A DNA stretch of 64,000 bases. It comes from Amborella trichopoda (Eukaryota > Streptophyta > Magnoliopsida > Amborellales > Amborellaceae). The stretch is from assembly GCF_000471905.2 (NCBI RefSeq), contig NW_006497672.1:2499935-2563934 (forward strand), given 5' to 3'. Positions within the stretch are counted from its first letter, which is position 1, and each line of letters starts with the position of its first letter. Positions 43,760 to 57,019 of this stretch are shown here, in pieces. The notes under the pieces were generated by a model. The model ran no database searches. It was given only the letters and a program-made list of their open reading frames with translations, and was not told where the DNA came from. Made by a program: the position numbers and the translations under genes.

Positions 43760-44160
43760 AATGTTTTGCAGATTTAGAGGATAGTTATGCTGCTGCTTTA
43801 CTGAGTTTAGATCAGGAGGGCAGTGCACCTTTGAGGAAATAGGTGGTATGTGATTGGTTTTTCTTTCTGGATATAGTTTCTTGTTCTTCTTGGTGTGCTG
43901 CTTGATTTGATGGGTTGTAAGCACTGCTGGATAGGCATGGTTGTAGTCAGGTTCTGTTGTTATTGTTTACTACCTCAATTTTCTTGAAATTTTTGGTTTG
44001 AGATCAGGTATGTATTTTGTATATCAGACTAAATGATCTCAATTGTGAAGGAATTTTTGTATATTCGTCTGCCTTGGTTCTTAGTTCTGCTACGGTTACT
44101 TCAGTTGTTTTAACTATTGTGGAATAATAGTAGATATGTGTTTCTAATTGTAATATTGAT
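43760..44160 (+). other. PDV1: Probable 3' UTR of the PDV1-like gene
   Basis: T-rich sequence follows the stop at 43757-43759, with plant-like far-upstream TTGT/TGTA elements (43960-44110) and AATAAT at about 44124. The exact end cannot be set from sequence. Confidence 0.4.
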
Positions 44161-44640
44161 TGCTATGTTTTTTGAATGGCCAATGGGTCTGATGTTCAGC
44201 TGTATCTCAAACTTCTCAGGAGAATGGCTATGATAAAATCAGTGGCTGATTGTGGTCCAATGCCAACAAGTTTTGGGATAGGAAAAATGGACTCAAAGAG
44301 CTATTAAATTATAGTTTTGGGAAAGTTAAATAGTGGGGTTTTCATAGGAAGCCACCGGTTATATTAATCTTAATTCTTAAATGATATGTACAATAGGATG
44401 AAGGCTATAAACTCTATGATATATATTCTAGTTTTGGGCATGAGTGAAGAACTAATATCATGATGCCTACATGTATACTCTAGTTTAAGAGGTTTTAAGA
44501 TGTTCTATTGATTTACATTTCATCTACATTTCGACTCTCATGAGCATTTTATGCTCTCTTTGCTTATGATGTGCAAAGTGCATCAAGTTGACAAAGTATG
44601 TGTATCTTCTAGTATATTCCTCGTTATTCTCATGTATATT
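44161..44640. other. Intergenic sequence, nothing recognised
   Basis: No gene, repeat or motif beyond AT-rich sequence. Confidence 0.5.
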
Positions 44641-45300
44641 TAGAGGATGTGAATCCTAGGAGGGCTACCAAGAAGAACAAGAGGAACAAATGTTGCTAGG
44701 GATGATTTTCTATTTATTTTAGTGTCATTTACATTTATTATTTTCTACTAGTTTTAATTGCTTTTATTTTCTGGACCATTTAGGAACTTTCTAGCCATTT
44801 TATTTATATTCAAAATCATTTAATTTAAAAGTCACTCAAGTTGGGACTTTTAGGTCATTTTATTTATTATATGGACATTTAATATCTTGAACATTAAATA
44901 ATAATATAATAAAGGTCCGTGGGACCTTGAGGGGTCATTCATGTGATTTCCAGGGAAAGAAAGAGAAGCTTGGTGCTTTGGTGAGTCTTAGTTTGGGTTT
45001 TGTGTAGGGGAAACCTCGAGTTTCTTCAGGAGATTTGCTTTGATTTGCGTAAAATTGTGTTGATTTTCTGTTCAAATTTTCTACATCAATCAGGAGTCAG
45101 CCTAGGTTTCTTCAACAGCAATGCTAAGAAACTACAGTGAAGCCTACGATTTGCTGATTTTTGACCAGGATTGTTTTTTCTTTAGCTAAATGTTTGTTGA
45201 GTTTTGCTATGGTTTGTTAAATTCAGCCTACAAACTTACTGATTTGAACTAGGTTTATTGATTCGATACTAGGATTTGTGATTTCGAAAAGCTCAAAGCA
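44641..45300 (+). mobile_element. Probable LTR and leader of a Ty3/Gypsy fragment
   Basis: The stretch has words common in plant Gypsy LTRs (CCATTTTATTTATATTCAAA, GGGACTTTTAGGTCATTTTA) and lies directly upstream of gag sequence. Exact LTR ends and the primer site are not resolved. Confidence 0.4.
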
Positions 45301-46976
45301 ATGGGACGAAGCTGAGAAGGGGAGCTCTCATAGATCTACCATGTGATCCCAAGGATGAGGTGATTTATCATCTTAGAAGGCAAGTTCAACGACTTATGCA
45401 GTAGCTCGCAAATATCAATTGTGGGCAAGACAAAGATCTTTCCACCCATGAAGATGTCGAATTCAATCATTTTCATCGTCACGCTCTGCGTGAGGAGTTG
45501 AGTGATGAGGACAACGACATAAAGCCTAGAGGTGGGAAGCATGACTCTAAGGTTTATGACATGGATTATATCCTCGACTTTGATGGTAAGCCTCAACCTG
45601 AGGAGTTCATAGACAGACTAAATACTCCAAGTAAAGTTTTTGATTTTAAGGAGGCACTTGAAAATAAAAAATAAAAATTATTCGCATAAAATTGAAGAAA
45701 TGTGCCTTGACATTGTGGGAACAACTTAGAGCTAGAAGGTGGAGAATGAGAAAGTCCAAAAATTAATACCTCGGAGAAAATGAAAAAGATTTTAAAGTAG
45801 AAATACTTAATTAAACTCTATTTGCAATCCCTATATCATAGGATGAATACCTTTTATCAAGGAGAAAAGTGTGAAAGAGTACACAAATGAATTTTATCAA
45901 TTGATGGCTTGAAGTAATGTGTTTGAAAGAGTGGAATAATCCCTAGCTCGCTATGTAGTGGACTGAGAGCATCTATACAAGATTGGTGATGCTACAATGT
46001 TATTGGACCTTAGATGAAGCTTACAACCTTACAGTTAATGTTGAAGCTTAGCAAAGGCATCCATCATCAAGGTGAGCGTAGCTCAAGGTGGTACAAGTGG
46101 TTGTGGAAGCGATTTTAGAGGAAAAAGTGGGAATTTGATGGCTTAACAGATCTCACGGTCTGTTGGTTCACCCAAATAGCAGGGTACTGCGGGTACTAGG
46201 GGTAGTTCTAGTCGCCCAAATTGCTTAAATAATAACATTGTTAAGTCCTTTACGTGTTCATGAATCAGACACATCTCTTCTTAGTATCCGAATAAGAAGT
46301 CGGCTACACTTTTTCTGAAGAAGTTTTTGAAGCGGACAACAAGTTGTCATTTGATGGTGATCCTACTTATGATGAAGAACTTGAGGAAGAAGAGCCTATA
46401 GTGACATTTAATGACCATGGGGAGGCTTTGGTGACCTGACGCAACATGACCATAACTCTAGTAGTAGACAAGGCTGAATGGTTGCACACTAATATTTTTT
46501 CACATACGATGCACTGCCCATGGGAAGGTGTGTAATCTTATCATTGATAGAGGAAGTTGAAAAAATATTATTTCTTAGAAGACAATGGACAAGTTGAAAT
46601 TTAAGATGAAAGCCACCGAAAGCCATACAAGATAGCTTGGTTCAAGAAAAGAAATGAGGTAACAGCCTCGTGTCTTTTTCTATTGCAGAGCACTATAAAG
46701 ATGAGATATGGGGTGTTGTCGTATCTATGAATGCATATAATTTATCGTTAGGTAGACCGTTGCAATATGATAGGCATACTGTTCATGATGGGTTTAAAAA
46801 TACCTATTCCTTTGTCAAAAGGTCCATCTAAGACGGAAAATACCTCTAAATATGATAGGCATACTATTCATGATGGGTTTATAAATACTTATTCATTTGT
46901 CAAATGGTCCATCTAAGAAGGAAAATACCTCTAAATCAGATGATGAGTGTACTAACCTCCTTTCTTTGGTGGAGTT

Positions 46977-48857
46977 TGAAGTAGGGAGCAAAGGTGGGAA
47001 ATTGAATCCACTGCTCTCCTGAACCTTAAACAAGTAAAATCAGCAAGAAGAGAGAAAGAACATAGTTGTAAATCAAGCCAAGAGAATAAGAACTTTCTTC
47101 TTTCATAAAATAAAATTTATTCTAATAACTTCTCCTCTAAACTATGACATCCAACATTTTATAAGCCTATGAAACCCTAATTTAACTTGAGACTCAAGTA
47201 AATATTTAATACTCTAAAACACCCCTAAAACAATACAAAAATTTCAAAAATACCCATGTGAACAGTAATGCATGAATACTAACGCGTGAACTGTAACACA
47301 TAAAGAGTAATGTGTGAATAGTAAATAAATAAAAAAAAACCCTAGAAATCCAAAAAACCTAGAAATAAACCCTAAAACTAAAACTACAATATACATCGTT
47401 GAAATTGAATAAAAATACAAAATAAGAAGATTTTTTCCCTCAATTATTCTCCCGTTGTTGTAGAAAACTCGTCCTTGAGTTCTGAAGTGTGTTAAGATGA
47501 ATTCAACATCAAAACCCCATTCTTTGACTTTCTTTTTCTTTGTCGGTTCATATACTATTCGAGGTAAAAAAAAATTCATCAAGAAATGTGTCCTGATAGG
47601 GATAATGAGGAATCCATGCAAATTTATCAATTTCAATTATTTGTAAACTCGCATCGAAAGTCATGTAAGATACTTTTAAACTCAATTTATAGGCTTAGAG
47701 GTTTTCTCAACATTTATTTGATCACTTTTTGAAATCAGGGCCACAATTTGCTGATTCTGAGTCGATCACACTTCAACTACACTACTCTGATTTCAATAAC
47801 GTAAATCTCCTAGATGTTCTAGATCTTTATCTTTCTTCGTCAAAGATCGGTTCACACACGAAATCTTGATCACCATAAGATATTAGATCTCTTCTAAAAT
47901 CTTGTTCATCATCTAAGTATGTATCAAAATTGGTGGCAGATCCCAATCTACAACCTTCTGACTTTCAATGCAACCTACACCAAGATCAACTTCGTTTTCC
48001 TTCAAATTATGTAAATCGACTAAATCTTATAATTTATTCTCCCGAACATGAGGCTTCCAACATGGAGCGCGTGCGTAGGACGGGTGGTTGAAGGCAACTT
48101 CATCATTCCGCTCCAACTCTGAGTTGGACTTTGATTTGTGCCATTCTCCATAAAAACCCTTACAATTTGGATCTATCCTTGTAGTTTCCTCTTTGTTTGG
48201 GGCATGCTTTTGCTGGCACCGCTTGCGCAGCAGTAGGACTTGTTGATTTCCTTGTGTAGTCGGATCGGATGGGCTTCCCTATGGTTAAGACCTCTACGAT
48301 AAGGCATTACAATCTCCAGTCGTCCTCGAACCATGCTCTGATACCACTTGATGCAGGGAGAAATTGTGGGAAATTGAATCCACCGTTCTCCTGAACCTTA
48401 AACCAGTAAAATTAGCAAGAAGAGAGAAAGAACATGGCTGTATTATATCAAGCCAAGAGAAGAATAACTTTTCTCTTTCACAAAATAAAATTTATTTCAG
48501 TAACATCTCCTCTAAACTATGACATCCAACATTTATAAGCCTATGAAACCCTTAACTTGTGACTGAAGTAAATATTTAATAGTCTAAATACCCCTAAAAA
48601 ATTATCAAAATTCTAAAAATACCCCTGTGATAAGTAAAACGTGAATAGTAATGTGTGAACAATAACATGTGAACAGTAACGTATGAATAGTAACACGTGA
48701 ACAGTAACACATGAACAATAATGAGTGAATAGTAAATAAAAAAATAAAAACCCTAGAAATCCTAAAAACCTAGAAATAAACCCTAAAACTAAAACTACAA
48801 TATACATCATTGAAATTGAATAAAAATAAAAAATAAAAAGACTTTTGCCCTCCATCA
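46977..48857 (-). mobile_element. Short LTR element (TRIM-like or deleted), nested in the Gypsy fragment
   Basis: Two direct repeats of about 470 and 509 bp (46977 to about 47445 and 48349-48857) enclose about 900 bp without protein motifs. On the - strand the right copy is the 5' LTR: it begins TGATGGAGGG and ends CCTGCATCA, two bases before the primer site TGGTATCAGAGCA (48346-48334). AGTTT at 46973-46977 and 48858-48862 looks like the target duplication. RT-bearing Gypsy sequence continues on the far side, so insertion into the Gypsy fragment is clear. LTRs differ by several per cent and small indels. Confidence 0.75.
48640..48735 (-). repeat. 15-bp minisatellite inside the nested LTR
   Basis: About seven units of the type GTGAACAGTAACACA (variants GTGAATAGTAATGT, ATGAACAATAATGA). 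The partner LTR has only about four (47260-47325), so copy number changed since insertion. Confidence 0.8.
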
Positions 48858-49695
48858 AGTTTATAGAATGGTTGGTGGAGTCCAGAATGTTGTATGCAGT
48901 GGAGAAGCAGCATGTTAGTTCAGTTCTACAATAGTTAGGGCTATTAATGAGGGGTTATTTTGATATCATATGGATGAGCTTTCTGAGGGATTACCATCCA
49001 TATGGGGCATCCAACATTACATAGACCTCATTTTTGGGTCTAGCCTACCAAAAAAGGCCACAAATAGAATCAGCCCAAAGAAGCATAAAGAATTATAGAG
49101 ACTGGTCACAAAGCTTCTACATATGGCGATTATTAGAGAGAAAGAGTCCATGTGCTATCCCGGCCTTATTGACACCTAAAATGGGACTTAGCGCATGTGT
49201 GTAGACACAGGCCTATTAACTAGATCATGATCAAGTTCCACCTCCCAATTCCATGCCTTAATGATATGTTAGTTATGCTGGCCAGTATTACTGTGTTTTT
49301 GAAGATAGATTTGAAAAGTGGGTACCACAAAATTTGTATTCGACTAGGGGATAAGTAGAAGATGACATTTAAAACATGTGAGGGTCTTTATGAGTGGTTG
49401 TTGATGCCATTTGACCTCTCTAATACTCCTAATGCTTTTGTGAGGGTGATGAATCAAGTCTTTAAACATTGTATTGGTAAATTTGTGGTGGTTCACTTTG
49501 TTGATAGTCTAGTATACATTATTGGTGAGCAGGCACATATAGAGCACTTGGTGTTTGACTTGTTACATGGACAACTATGTGTAATTCTTAAAAGTGTGAG
49601 TTCATGACAAACAATCTTTATTGGTTATGTTTTCTTGCTAGAGATGTAGAACAAAGATAAAAGACAGAGAAAGGTAGAAACTAAGGAGTTCAATT

Positions 49696-50335
49696 TGTTG
49701 GAAATGTGGCCTATCAAGCCCTTTTCTCCCGGGAATTTATTTTTCAATAATGGTACAAAAGCCATATTGTATGGTATATATGAAATCCCATGTGGTTGAC
49801 ATGAGGCATTGTTATATACTAGGATCAATTTTCTAGCTTTTATACGATGTTGCATTTGAGGGAAAACCTACTGTCACTAGAGGGAAAACCCAGTGATATG
49901 TTTGGATTCCTTGTAAGAATTGTTTTTTTATATTATAGATGTACAAAATTATTTAATTTTTAAATATCTTTTATCAAATTATAGGAATGCTTGGATGACA
50001 TCCTATTATGTGAGTCATTACACCAATGACAAGTTTAGCTCATTACATAAGATTAACAATTTGGTGACAACTTGTTAATCCTAATTAGCTGCTCTTTATG
50101 GAATTAAGGTATGAGTTATACTTGGATCTCAACTCCTATAGACCATGAATGTGAGAGTTACAACCAAATGGTTATCTGTAAAAAGAGGTTAACCCCTTAA
50201 GTAAAGAAAAGATAGAGAAGGATGAAAAATAGAGATGCATGGTGAATGAGATTCACCAATGAGGACTCTTAAGGTTGTCCGAATAAGTTGTTTATCAATT
50301 ATATTTATTTATTGATATATTATTGGGTCCTAACA
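49696..50335 (+). mobile_element. Probable LTR followed by a primer site
   Basis: Starts TGTTGGAAATGTGG, ends GGGTCCTAACA, with a short inverted end repeat (TGTTRG). It is followed one base later by TGGTATCAGAGTC (50337-50349), a tRNA-Met-type primer site. The end sequence is of the style of plant Copia elements. No coding region of the element follows that I can identify, so this is a left-over end. Confidence 0.6.
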
Positions 50336-50336
50336 T

Positions 50337-50349
50337 TGGTATCAGAGTC
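50337..50349 (+). promoter_or_regulatory. Retroelement primer-binding site (tRNA-Met type)
   Basis: TGGTATCAGAGTC, one base after the CA end of the preceding LTR, the expected spacing. Confidence 0.65.
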
Positions 50350-51439
50350 AGTTTGCTACACTTACTCCCATATATAACTTACTGGATCTTTTTATTATTA
50401 TTTTTTTCATTGACTTGATACAAGGAAGATCTATATGCACAAGACTTCTTCTTCTTCTTTTTGTGCCAATTAAGAAAAAATAGGGACTATTTTTTTAAGT
50501 TCTATAGTCATATTTCCTTATAAAGTCTATAACAAGTAATTATTTCCAATTTGTTGCTTAATTATCCAAAGTCTTTATAAAGGTGTTTCCGCCAAACTAT
50601 AATACCCAACTTTTGACCTATGAGATATACCCGATCCATAACTCCCGTGAAAGAAAGGGGTAAACCCTTACGCCCTTCTCTTCTCTCTCTAAATTCATTC
50701 CAAATGAGAGATTTTCTCGTAATTTTTGGCAAAAGCTCATCTGAGATATCTTGGGGATTCAATGGAGAGAGAATAGCGAGGAGGATGAGGAGCGAGAAAG
50801 GTAAGTTCCTTATATTCCCTTCCTTGTTTGGCTCTTCAACAGGTATTTTTTTCTGTTCCTTCAACAAATGACTTTTTTTTTTTTGCATACATTCATTGCT
50901 ATTGATCATGAGCAGAAAATGTAACGTTTTTTTATTCATAGATAACAGGTTAAAGCTAACAAAGCCTAGCTTCAATAGCTTGTATGAGGGTTCAGAGACA
51001 TCAAAAAATGAGAACTAAGTTCCACATTTATGAGATTTTATAGCAAAAACATTGATTCCAACAAGGTAAAATCCCCCTCTTTTAATATACTTGATTTGGC
51101 TTCTAAGTCAAAGCTCTCTGAATTTTCTTAGGGACATTAATGGACCTTACCCCTTTCCAAGCCATACAATAAACCTTTTCCTGAGCCATGTACACTTAAA
51201 GTTTTTAGGAGTATTAATGGACACCATCCCCATGCTCAATACTTCTTCCCAAACAAAATTTAAGATTCAATTTCTAACCTTTCCCTCCTAATTTTTCCCA
51301 TGCTCAAAATTTAAATGGAATCTCCTACCCTTTTTGTAAATTTATAAAAGTCCATTCCAAAAAAAGATACCCAAAATACCTCACAAAATGTCAACAAGAC
51401 TTTATTTTATTTTCTTCATCAATCTCATCGGGTTAAAGA
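50350..51439. other. Unassigned sequence, probably retroelement leader and LTR remains
   Basis: No protein motif. Frames at 50562-50975 (-) and 50620-50871 (+) overlap in opposite directions and are not supported. Confidence 0.35.
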
Positions 51440-53745
51440 GAACTCGTCCTCGAGTTCAAATCCACAAAGAACTCCTCAAGGGTTTTTTGATCTTTATAAA
51501 AGCACCTTTGGGCTCCTCATTGAACCTTGATCAATAAACAAAACGACTCTTAAATACATTGAGTTTAGAAATTCTGGATCCCTACAACAACTACGTCGGT
51601 CCTATTCTTATTGTGTTACTGGTGAGAGCGTGTTTGGATCTGTGAAGGCAATCACTCGGATGTTCTCCTAATCCAATCTGGGAACAGACCAGAGGGAACT
51701 GCAGCATGGGGAATGTCCGCATCTCATCACAAGGCTCAATCTTCATCGATTCTTCTTTAGAAATCCACAAACTCTCTACATTGGGTTGGCCCTTCCACTG
51801 TATCAAATACTAAATGTAATATCTATGGCGGTCAGAGATGATCCAGCTATCCAATATCCTCTCTACCTTGTCCCTAGATAGACAATATGCTTCCCACCTA
51901 GAATCACCTTCCACATCAACCTCGCTAGAATACTCATATAGATTGAAAATGTTAAAAATTTGAGAGATTTTATATCCTTCAAGAAACTCGACCTTGTAGG
52001 CATTTTGCCCCATCTTTTGAAGTACTCGACAAGAGCCAATTTTCTTATGATTAAGCTTATGGTAATTTTGGTTTTGGGTATGTAAAGCTTATGGTAATTG
52101 TCTCTGGGAAAGCACCCAGCCAAAGGACACCATTTCCAAGTCTCCTACTTCGAAGGTCTTTTTGTAGCTATACAAGTTGACATCGGCATTGTACTTGTCG
52201 TACGACATTTGTAGCCTTTCCATAATTTGTTAATGGGGTCCTTCAATGTTCTCGGCTAACGGTTGTGCATAAACGCTAGCTCGCACCCCCCTTCGGCATA
52301 GGGAATAGATCAAGCACCTTGCTTGGTGGCTGGCCATAGACCACCTTCCCAGTGGATCGATTAAGAGAACTGTTATAAGAAAATTCTACTTGAGGTAAAA
52401 CTTGATCCCATTTAGAAGGCTTGTCCTTGACAAGGCTCCTCAATAAATCTCCCAGGCTTTGGTTGACGATCTTAGTTTCGTCATCAATTTGAGAGTGATA
52501 GGCATTACTATATTGCAGTTTATTGTCTATTGTTTTTCAACAAGGTTTTCTAAAAAATGGTTCACAAATCTTATGTCTCAAGCAGCAGTGATGGTCTTTG
52601 GCACACCATGAAGGTGGACCACCTCCTTAAAGAAATATCAGCCGCTTGAGTTGCATCTAAAGTGTTTTGGCAAGGAATGAAGTGGGCCATTTTAGAGCCT
52701 ATCTACCTCCACGACAATAGAGTCACTGCCTCTCTAGGTGCGGGGAAGCCCCATCACGAAGTCCATACTCACATCTATCCATGGTCGGTCAAAGATGGGT
52801 AAGGGAGTGTAAAGGCCGGTGTTTTAAGATCTACTCCTCTCCAATTGGCACAATCGGCAGCGCTGCACGAAGTGGTTGGCATCTCTCTTTAGTTTTGGCC
52901 AAAAGTACTTCTCTTCCATTAGGGTGGTGGTCTTACCTCACCCAAAGTGACCGCTGAGGTTGTCATCGTGCATCTCACCCATGATTTCAATGCAAAGCGA
53001 CCCCGCATGAATGCAAAGCCCTTTGAAGAGGAAACCATTCTACAGAACAAAAATAACACGTTTCCCTTTCTCCTTGTGCAAGTTGCTCAAGGAGTTTAGA
53101 GAAGCATGGATCGGTAATATAAGCCTCAGGCAGGGAGTCAAAACTTACCATTGAGGTGGCAGCTGTACAAGGAGATGACACCTTAAGCTGAGGGTATCAA
53201 CCACCTTGCTTTTGCTACCTGATTTGTGGTGGATTATGAAAGTGAACTCTTGTAAGAGTCCCACTTGTTCCTACAATTCAGTTTCTTGTGAGCACTCAAA
53301 CACTTCAAAGCTTCATTGTCTTACAATAAGATAAATTATCTTTGAATGAAGTAGTGCCTAGAATGTCTCAAGGCTTGAACTACAGCATATAACTGCACAT
53401 TGTAAGTAGAATAATTAATATTTGCCCCACTCAATTTCTTGGTAAAGAAGGCCACGGGTCAACCCTCATACCTCCAATTCCTTCCTTTAAGGCATCACAC
53501 TCCACTTGAAAAACCTTTTCAAAGTCTGGAAGTGCAAAGACCAAGGTACTCGTCATTCTTTCTGTCACCCCTCATCTCACTTCATAAAATCAATTATGGA
53601 GGCCATTATGTTGCTGAAATTTTTAATAATCCTCCTGTAAAATGTCGTTAAACCATGGAAACGTCTCACCTCAGTCATTGTTTTGGGTGTCGTTCAGTCT
53701 ACAATGGCATGTACTTTAGTAGGATCCATCTTCATGATACTTCAA
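51440..53745 (-). mobile_element. Ty3/Gypsy fragment: RT end, RNase H, integrase, chromodomain region
   Basis: On the - strand: the RT thumb (MDPTKVHAIVD, then [15 protein letters not shown], about 53730-53580), RNase H (DFEKVFQVECDA-like, about 53530; QEFTFIIHHKSGS, about 53250-53210) and integrase (CQLERS.SKHRPLHS; FFKEVVHLHGVPKTI, about 52640-52590). The C-terminal module follows (NAYKVEFLEGYKISQIFNIFNLYEY, about 52010-51935) with a chromodomain-like stretch (YLIQWKGQPNVESLWIS, 51810-51755). A CTCGAGGACGAGTTCTCTTT motif near 51445 is typical just before the 3' LTR. Heavily broken. Confidence 0.75.
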
Positions 53746-54900
53746 AACCCCAAAATACTTTGGAAAGCAGTGCAAATCAATGATTTTGCATGGAGGCAAT
53801 AGCTCCTAAACCCCACGGGAAAATAATTCTAGCTTTGGATATGTTATTCCTTGCTATGAGGACTTTTGGACAGGTCATATATCTGGGGGTTTTTGGATTG
53901 GATTATTGTGAAAATCTGGAGAGAATTCTATAAAAAATAGCTTCCACCCCATACCCTTCCATCCTAGCCTTAGATTTGGGATTGAAAACCCAAGGTTTCA
54001 ACCCTGGGATCTGTTTCCCTAGCCACATACCCAGTTACAAATTTCTCAGTCCCTGAGCTGAGATCTAGTTAGATCTAACCGTTGAAAGTCATATATGATA
54101 TATCTGATCATACGTGACCTCTCCTAATATTGATCTAGTCCTTTTTCACCATAAAACTCAAGATATCCTCCTGCAGCCTAGATCTACTCGATTTAACTGT
54201 ATATTTCTCCAATTAAAGTTTGTACACTTTCATCTTGGGGATCTGCTCACCGATATCAAATCACTTTCATCTTCTAGAATCAAAGGTCAATTTTCAGATT
54301 GATTCATCATCAATCATTCCAAGTGCTCTCTTTTCTTTATTTTATTTTATTTTAATTAGATCCAGTTTATTAGGCCTCCTTTCAATACTTTTTATGCTTT
54401 CTTTTAGGTACCATTGAGATTCCTATGATTTAGGTCAAAGCCTTACAAGCTCGTTTCAAAAGACTAGACCTACTTTTTTTTCTTTTCTTTTTCTTTTGAT
54501 TCCCTCCCTTCTCAAGAAGATCTAAAGCACTATACAACTGTTTCATAAATTCTAAGTAAATAACAAGCATTCATTGACCATAGACAATTGGCTACCTCGC
54601 ATTTACACTCTTCTACCATATTCAAAAGCGTTTTTACAATACTAGTGGCAATTGATGTTTTACGTCGTTCAATTTTCTTTTTTGTGATTAATTCGAACTT
54701 CAGAAGAGCATCATGCTCATTACTACTATTAATGATTCCTTCAATATCGCTATGGACAATGGATTGACCTAATGGTTATCACAAGCCTACTTTTACATCA
54801 AATCTCCCACTGTGGACCCCATCAAATCTCCCACTGTGAACCAATTGGTTAACAAATGGCTTGGAGTCTCCATCAAGGAGTAGAGTCACTTTCTTTTGTT
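53746..54900. other. Unassigned sequence
   Basis: No gene is recognised; two overlapping short frames at 54114-54417 lack any domain. Confidence 0.4.
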
Positions 54901-54904
54901 CTTT

Positions 54905-55115
54905 TATTAATTATTATTATTTTTACAATATTCGGTACCTTTATTAATCAACTATGAGATTACATCGCTCAGCTGACAATAAGACATTTACATCATCATA
55001 AACAACCAAACTAGGAAGATAACAAAACTAGGAAGATAGACACCTTTTTTTTGCTAATGCATCGGCCAGGTCATTTGCTTCCTGTATACATGATAGAAGG
55101 ACACTCTCAAAAGAC
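54905..55115 (-). mobile_element. L1 LINE 3' end (RNase H-like tail)
   Basis: On the - strand the peptide VYREANDLADALAKK (about 55095-55052) matches the last motif of the RNase H-like domain found at the end of plant L1 ORF2. A short 3' UTR follows (GCTGAGCGATGTAATCTCAT, TTAATAAAGGTACC). 5'-truncated, as is usual for LINE copies. Confidence 0.7.
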
Positions 55116-55119
55116 TGAA

Positions 55120-56072
55120 AGGAATATAGAAAGAGTGAGAAGAGAGAAACAGTCTTTGTCATCCTAAATGCAACCCCATAATAGTTTTGAACTTATAAGC
55201 CCAAATAAATGATTTGAAACCCGGGTTTTTCAAGTAGGGTTTGAAAAACAGATCATACTAGTGGATTGGCAATCCAGAAAAAAAATAAAATATAAAATTT
55301 GAGAAAGGAAAAAAAACAAAGGTTGGAGAGAGTCATTATTCTATGTTTGATTGTTTATATAAATACATGTAAATAATCAAACAAACATTATAAAAATAAA
55401 GAATATGATAAATTAGAGAGTTGAGTCCATTCCTGAAATTGGTAAGCATCGGCCCACTAAACCTTCAAATCCCGTCAGGATCGGTGATTTTTCAAACCTA
55501 ATTCAAGGCCTACACGCTGGAATGCCCTCCTTTTGTCATCCTAAATGCAAGGACAAGTGCCCATTTTTTTTTTTTTTTGGTTGATGATTCCTAACAATGG
55601 AAGTTGTAGTTAGAAATCCGAACATGCTTTTCTTTTTCATGTTAACTCATTTGGATTTCAAGCTTCTTATCTGTTCGGTAAATCATTTGGAATTTCAGTG
55701 AATCATTTGGAATTCCAAAACTACTTTTAAAAGAAAACTTGTTTTGTGTTGGCTGGACTACATTTGTACAATATGCGGCCCACAGTTATAAAGCATCCAT
55801 ATTAAAGATGGATGCAAATAGGTGGTCCAACTACAAACAAGTGTAACTAACAGTCAAAATGTTTTCTTAATATAATTATTATTTTTAGCTTTCAATTTTA
55901 TTGCATTTTTTTCATATTCATGATCTCCATGTTAAAGAGTATATATTCTCTAAAAATTAAGATCAAATTATATTTAAATATATATTTATTGTCAAGCCTG
56001 TATTTCTACGATATGCGGTCCGGCCGCATATAAACCATGTCCTTTTTTTAAAACGGCATCCTTTTAGAGAAA
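55120..56072. other. Unassigned AT-rich sequence
   Basis: No gene, and no repeat longer than simple A/T runs. Confidence 0.45.
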
Positions 56073-56458
56073 GGGAAAAGTTTATACAAGGTTGCAACCT
56101 TAAAAATGTAGAATTACAGATGCACCTCAAAAATCTATCGAAAAGGTTGTTTTAATGTTGAAAAACCATCTAATTGATCATCTTGACATTGAGATGTATG
56201 AATATGAAAATAAAAAAATCAAGTCCCTGAAATAGTGCATCTTACAACACAGTATCTAGACCGTCCATCTTCAATATTTTCATATGTTTATAGATCTATT
56301 TGATTTTAACCATTTTTAGAGTTTAAAATTTCATAATTAGATATGAAAATAGATTTTTAGATAATCGTAAGAATTTTTTACACCGAAATTACATGTTATG
56401 ATAAAATTTGTAGGTGTGCCTTAATTGGATTGTCTAAGGTTACAACCTAACCCGCCCC
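56073..56458. mobile_element. MITE family M1, copy 2, with perfect 8-bp target duplication (386 bp)
   Basis: Starts GGGAAAAGTTTATACAAGG and ends TTACAACCTAACCCGCCCC. Inner TIR parts read AAGGTTGCAACCTTA and AGGTTGTAACCTTAGA. TAGAGAAA occurs exactly at 56065-56072 and 56459-56466. The inside is clearly homologous to 42629-43008 (ACCGTC(C/T)AT.TTCAA, TTTATAGATCTA(C/T)TTGAT). A hAT-derived MITE is the likely class. Confidence 0.85.
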
Positions 56459-56699
56459 TAGAGAAAATGACAAACAAACAAAAAAGCTTGGCATGAATAA
56501 TAGGAAAACCGGATCACTCTTAACTCGCAAAGAAATAAATCGATGGAGTCGGTTTGGTTCACTATTCCTGTGGACTTCCTATAGATTTCTATCATAAATT
56601 CATTAAAAATTCAATGGTGAGAGAGGAACGATAGGAGAATGTTTTCTCTCTCATGTTGGAAAAGATGCATTCTTGAGTTCAAAATTTTAAATGGAATTA

Positions 56700-57015
56700 C
56701 AATTCAATTGTTTACAACACAACAACTGGGACAAGAACTCATTATTGACCTATGGTAACAACCCAATGGAGAGAATATTGGATAGGAAATCGTGAATAAA
56801 AGAAATACATCTCCTACACTGAACTTGTCCCAAAAGGAATTAAATGTAGCTCCACTAAGTCCCAAGGTGAAAATATCTGCAAGTTGATTGTGAGTGTTTA
56901 TGTATTGAATGCTAAGATCTTTACTAGCCATCTTGTCATGTACAAAATGATAATCAATTTCAATATGTTTAATTGAACGTGAAAGATAAGGTTGACAGTC
57001 ATTTAAACAATACCA
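56700..57015 (-). mobile_element. Ty1/Copia RNase H fragment
   Basis: On the - strand RSIKHIEIDYHFVHDKM is followed by IQYINTHNQLADIFTLGLSGATF, the end of the Copia RNase H domain (usually TKHIDIRYHFIRE...TEHQLADIFTKAL). The frame is open here, but no other part of the element is recognisable nearby. Confidence 0.85.
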
Positions 57016-57019
57016 ACAT

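Larger units (their letters stand above)
45301..49630 (+). mobile_element. Ty3/Gypsy fragment: gag, protease, RT (interrupted by a nested element)
   Basis: Gag text lies at about 45350-46100 (DFDGKPQPEEFIDRL near 45575-45620) and a knuckle-like segment with HISS.YPNKKS near 46265-46300. Protease-region text follows at 46480-46830 (NIFSHTMHC, YDRHTVHDGF). After the nested element, RT text resumes at 48860-49620 (PCAIPALLTPK, FKTCEGLYEWLLMPFDLSN, KFVVVHFVDSLVY). The family is a plant Ty3/Gypsy lineage other than the nest at 30-40 kb; clade uncertain. Heavily broken fossil. Confidence 0.75.
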
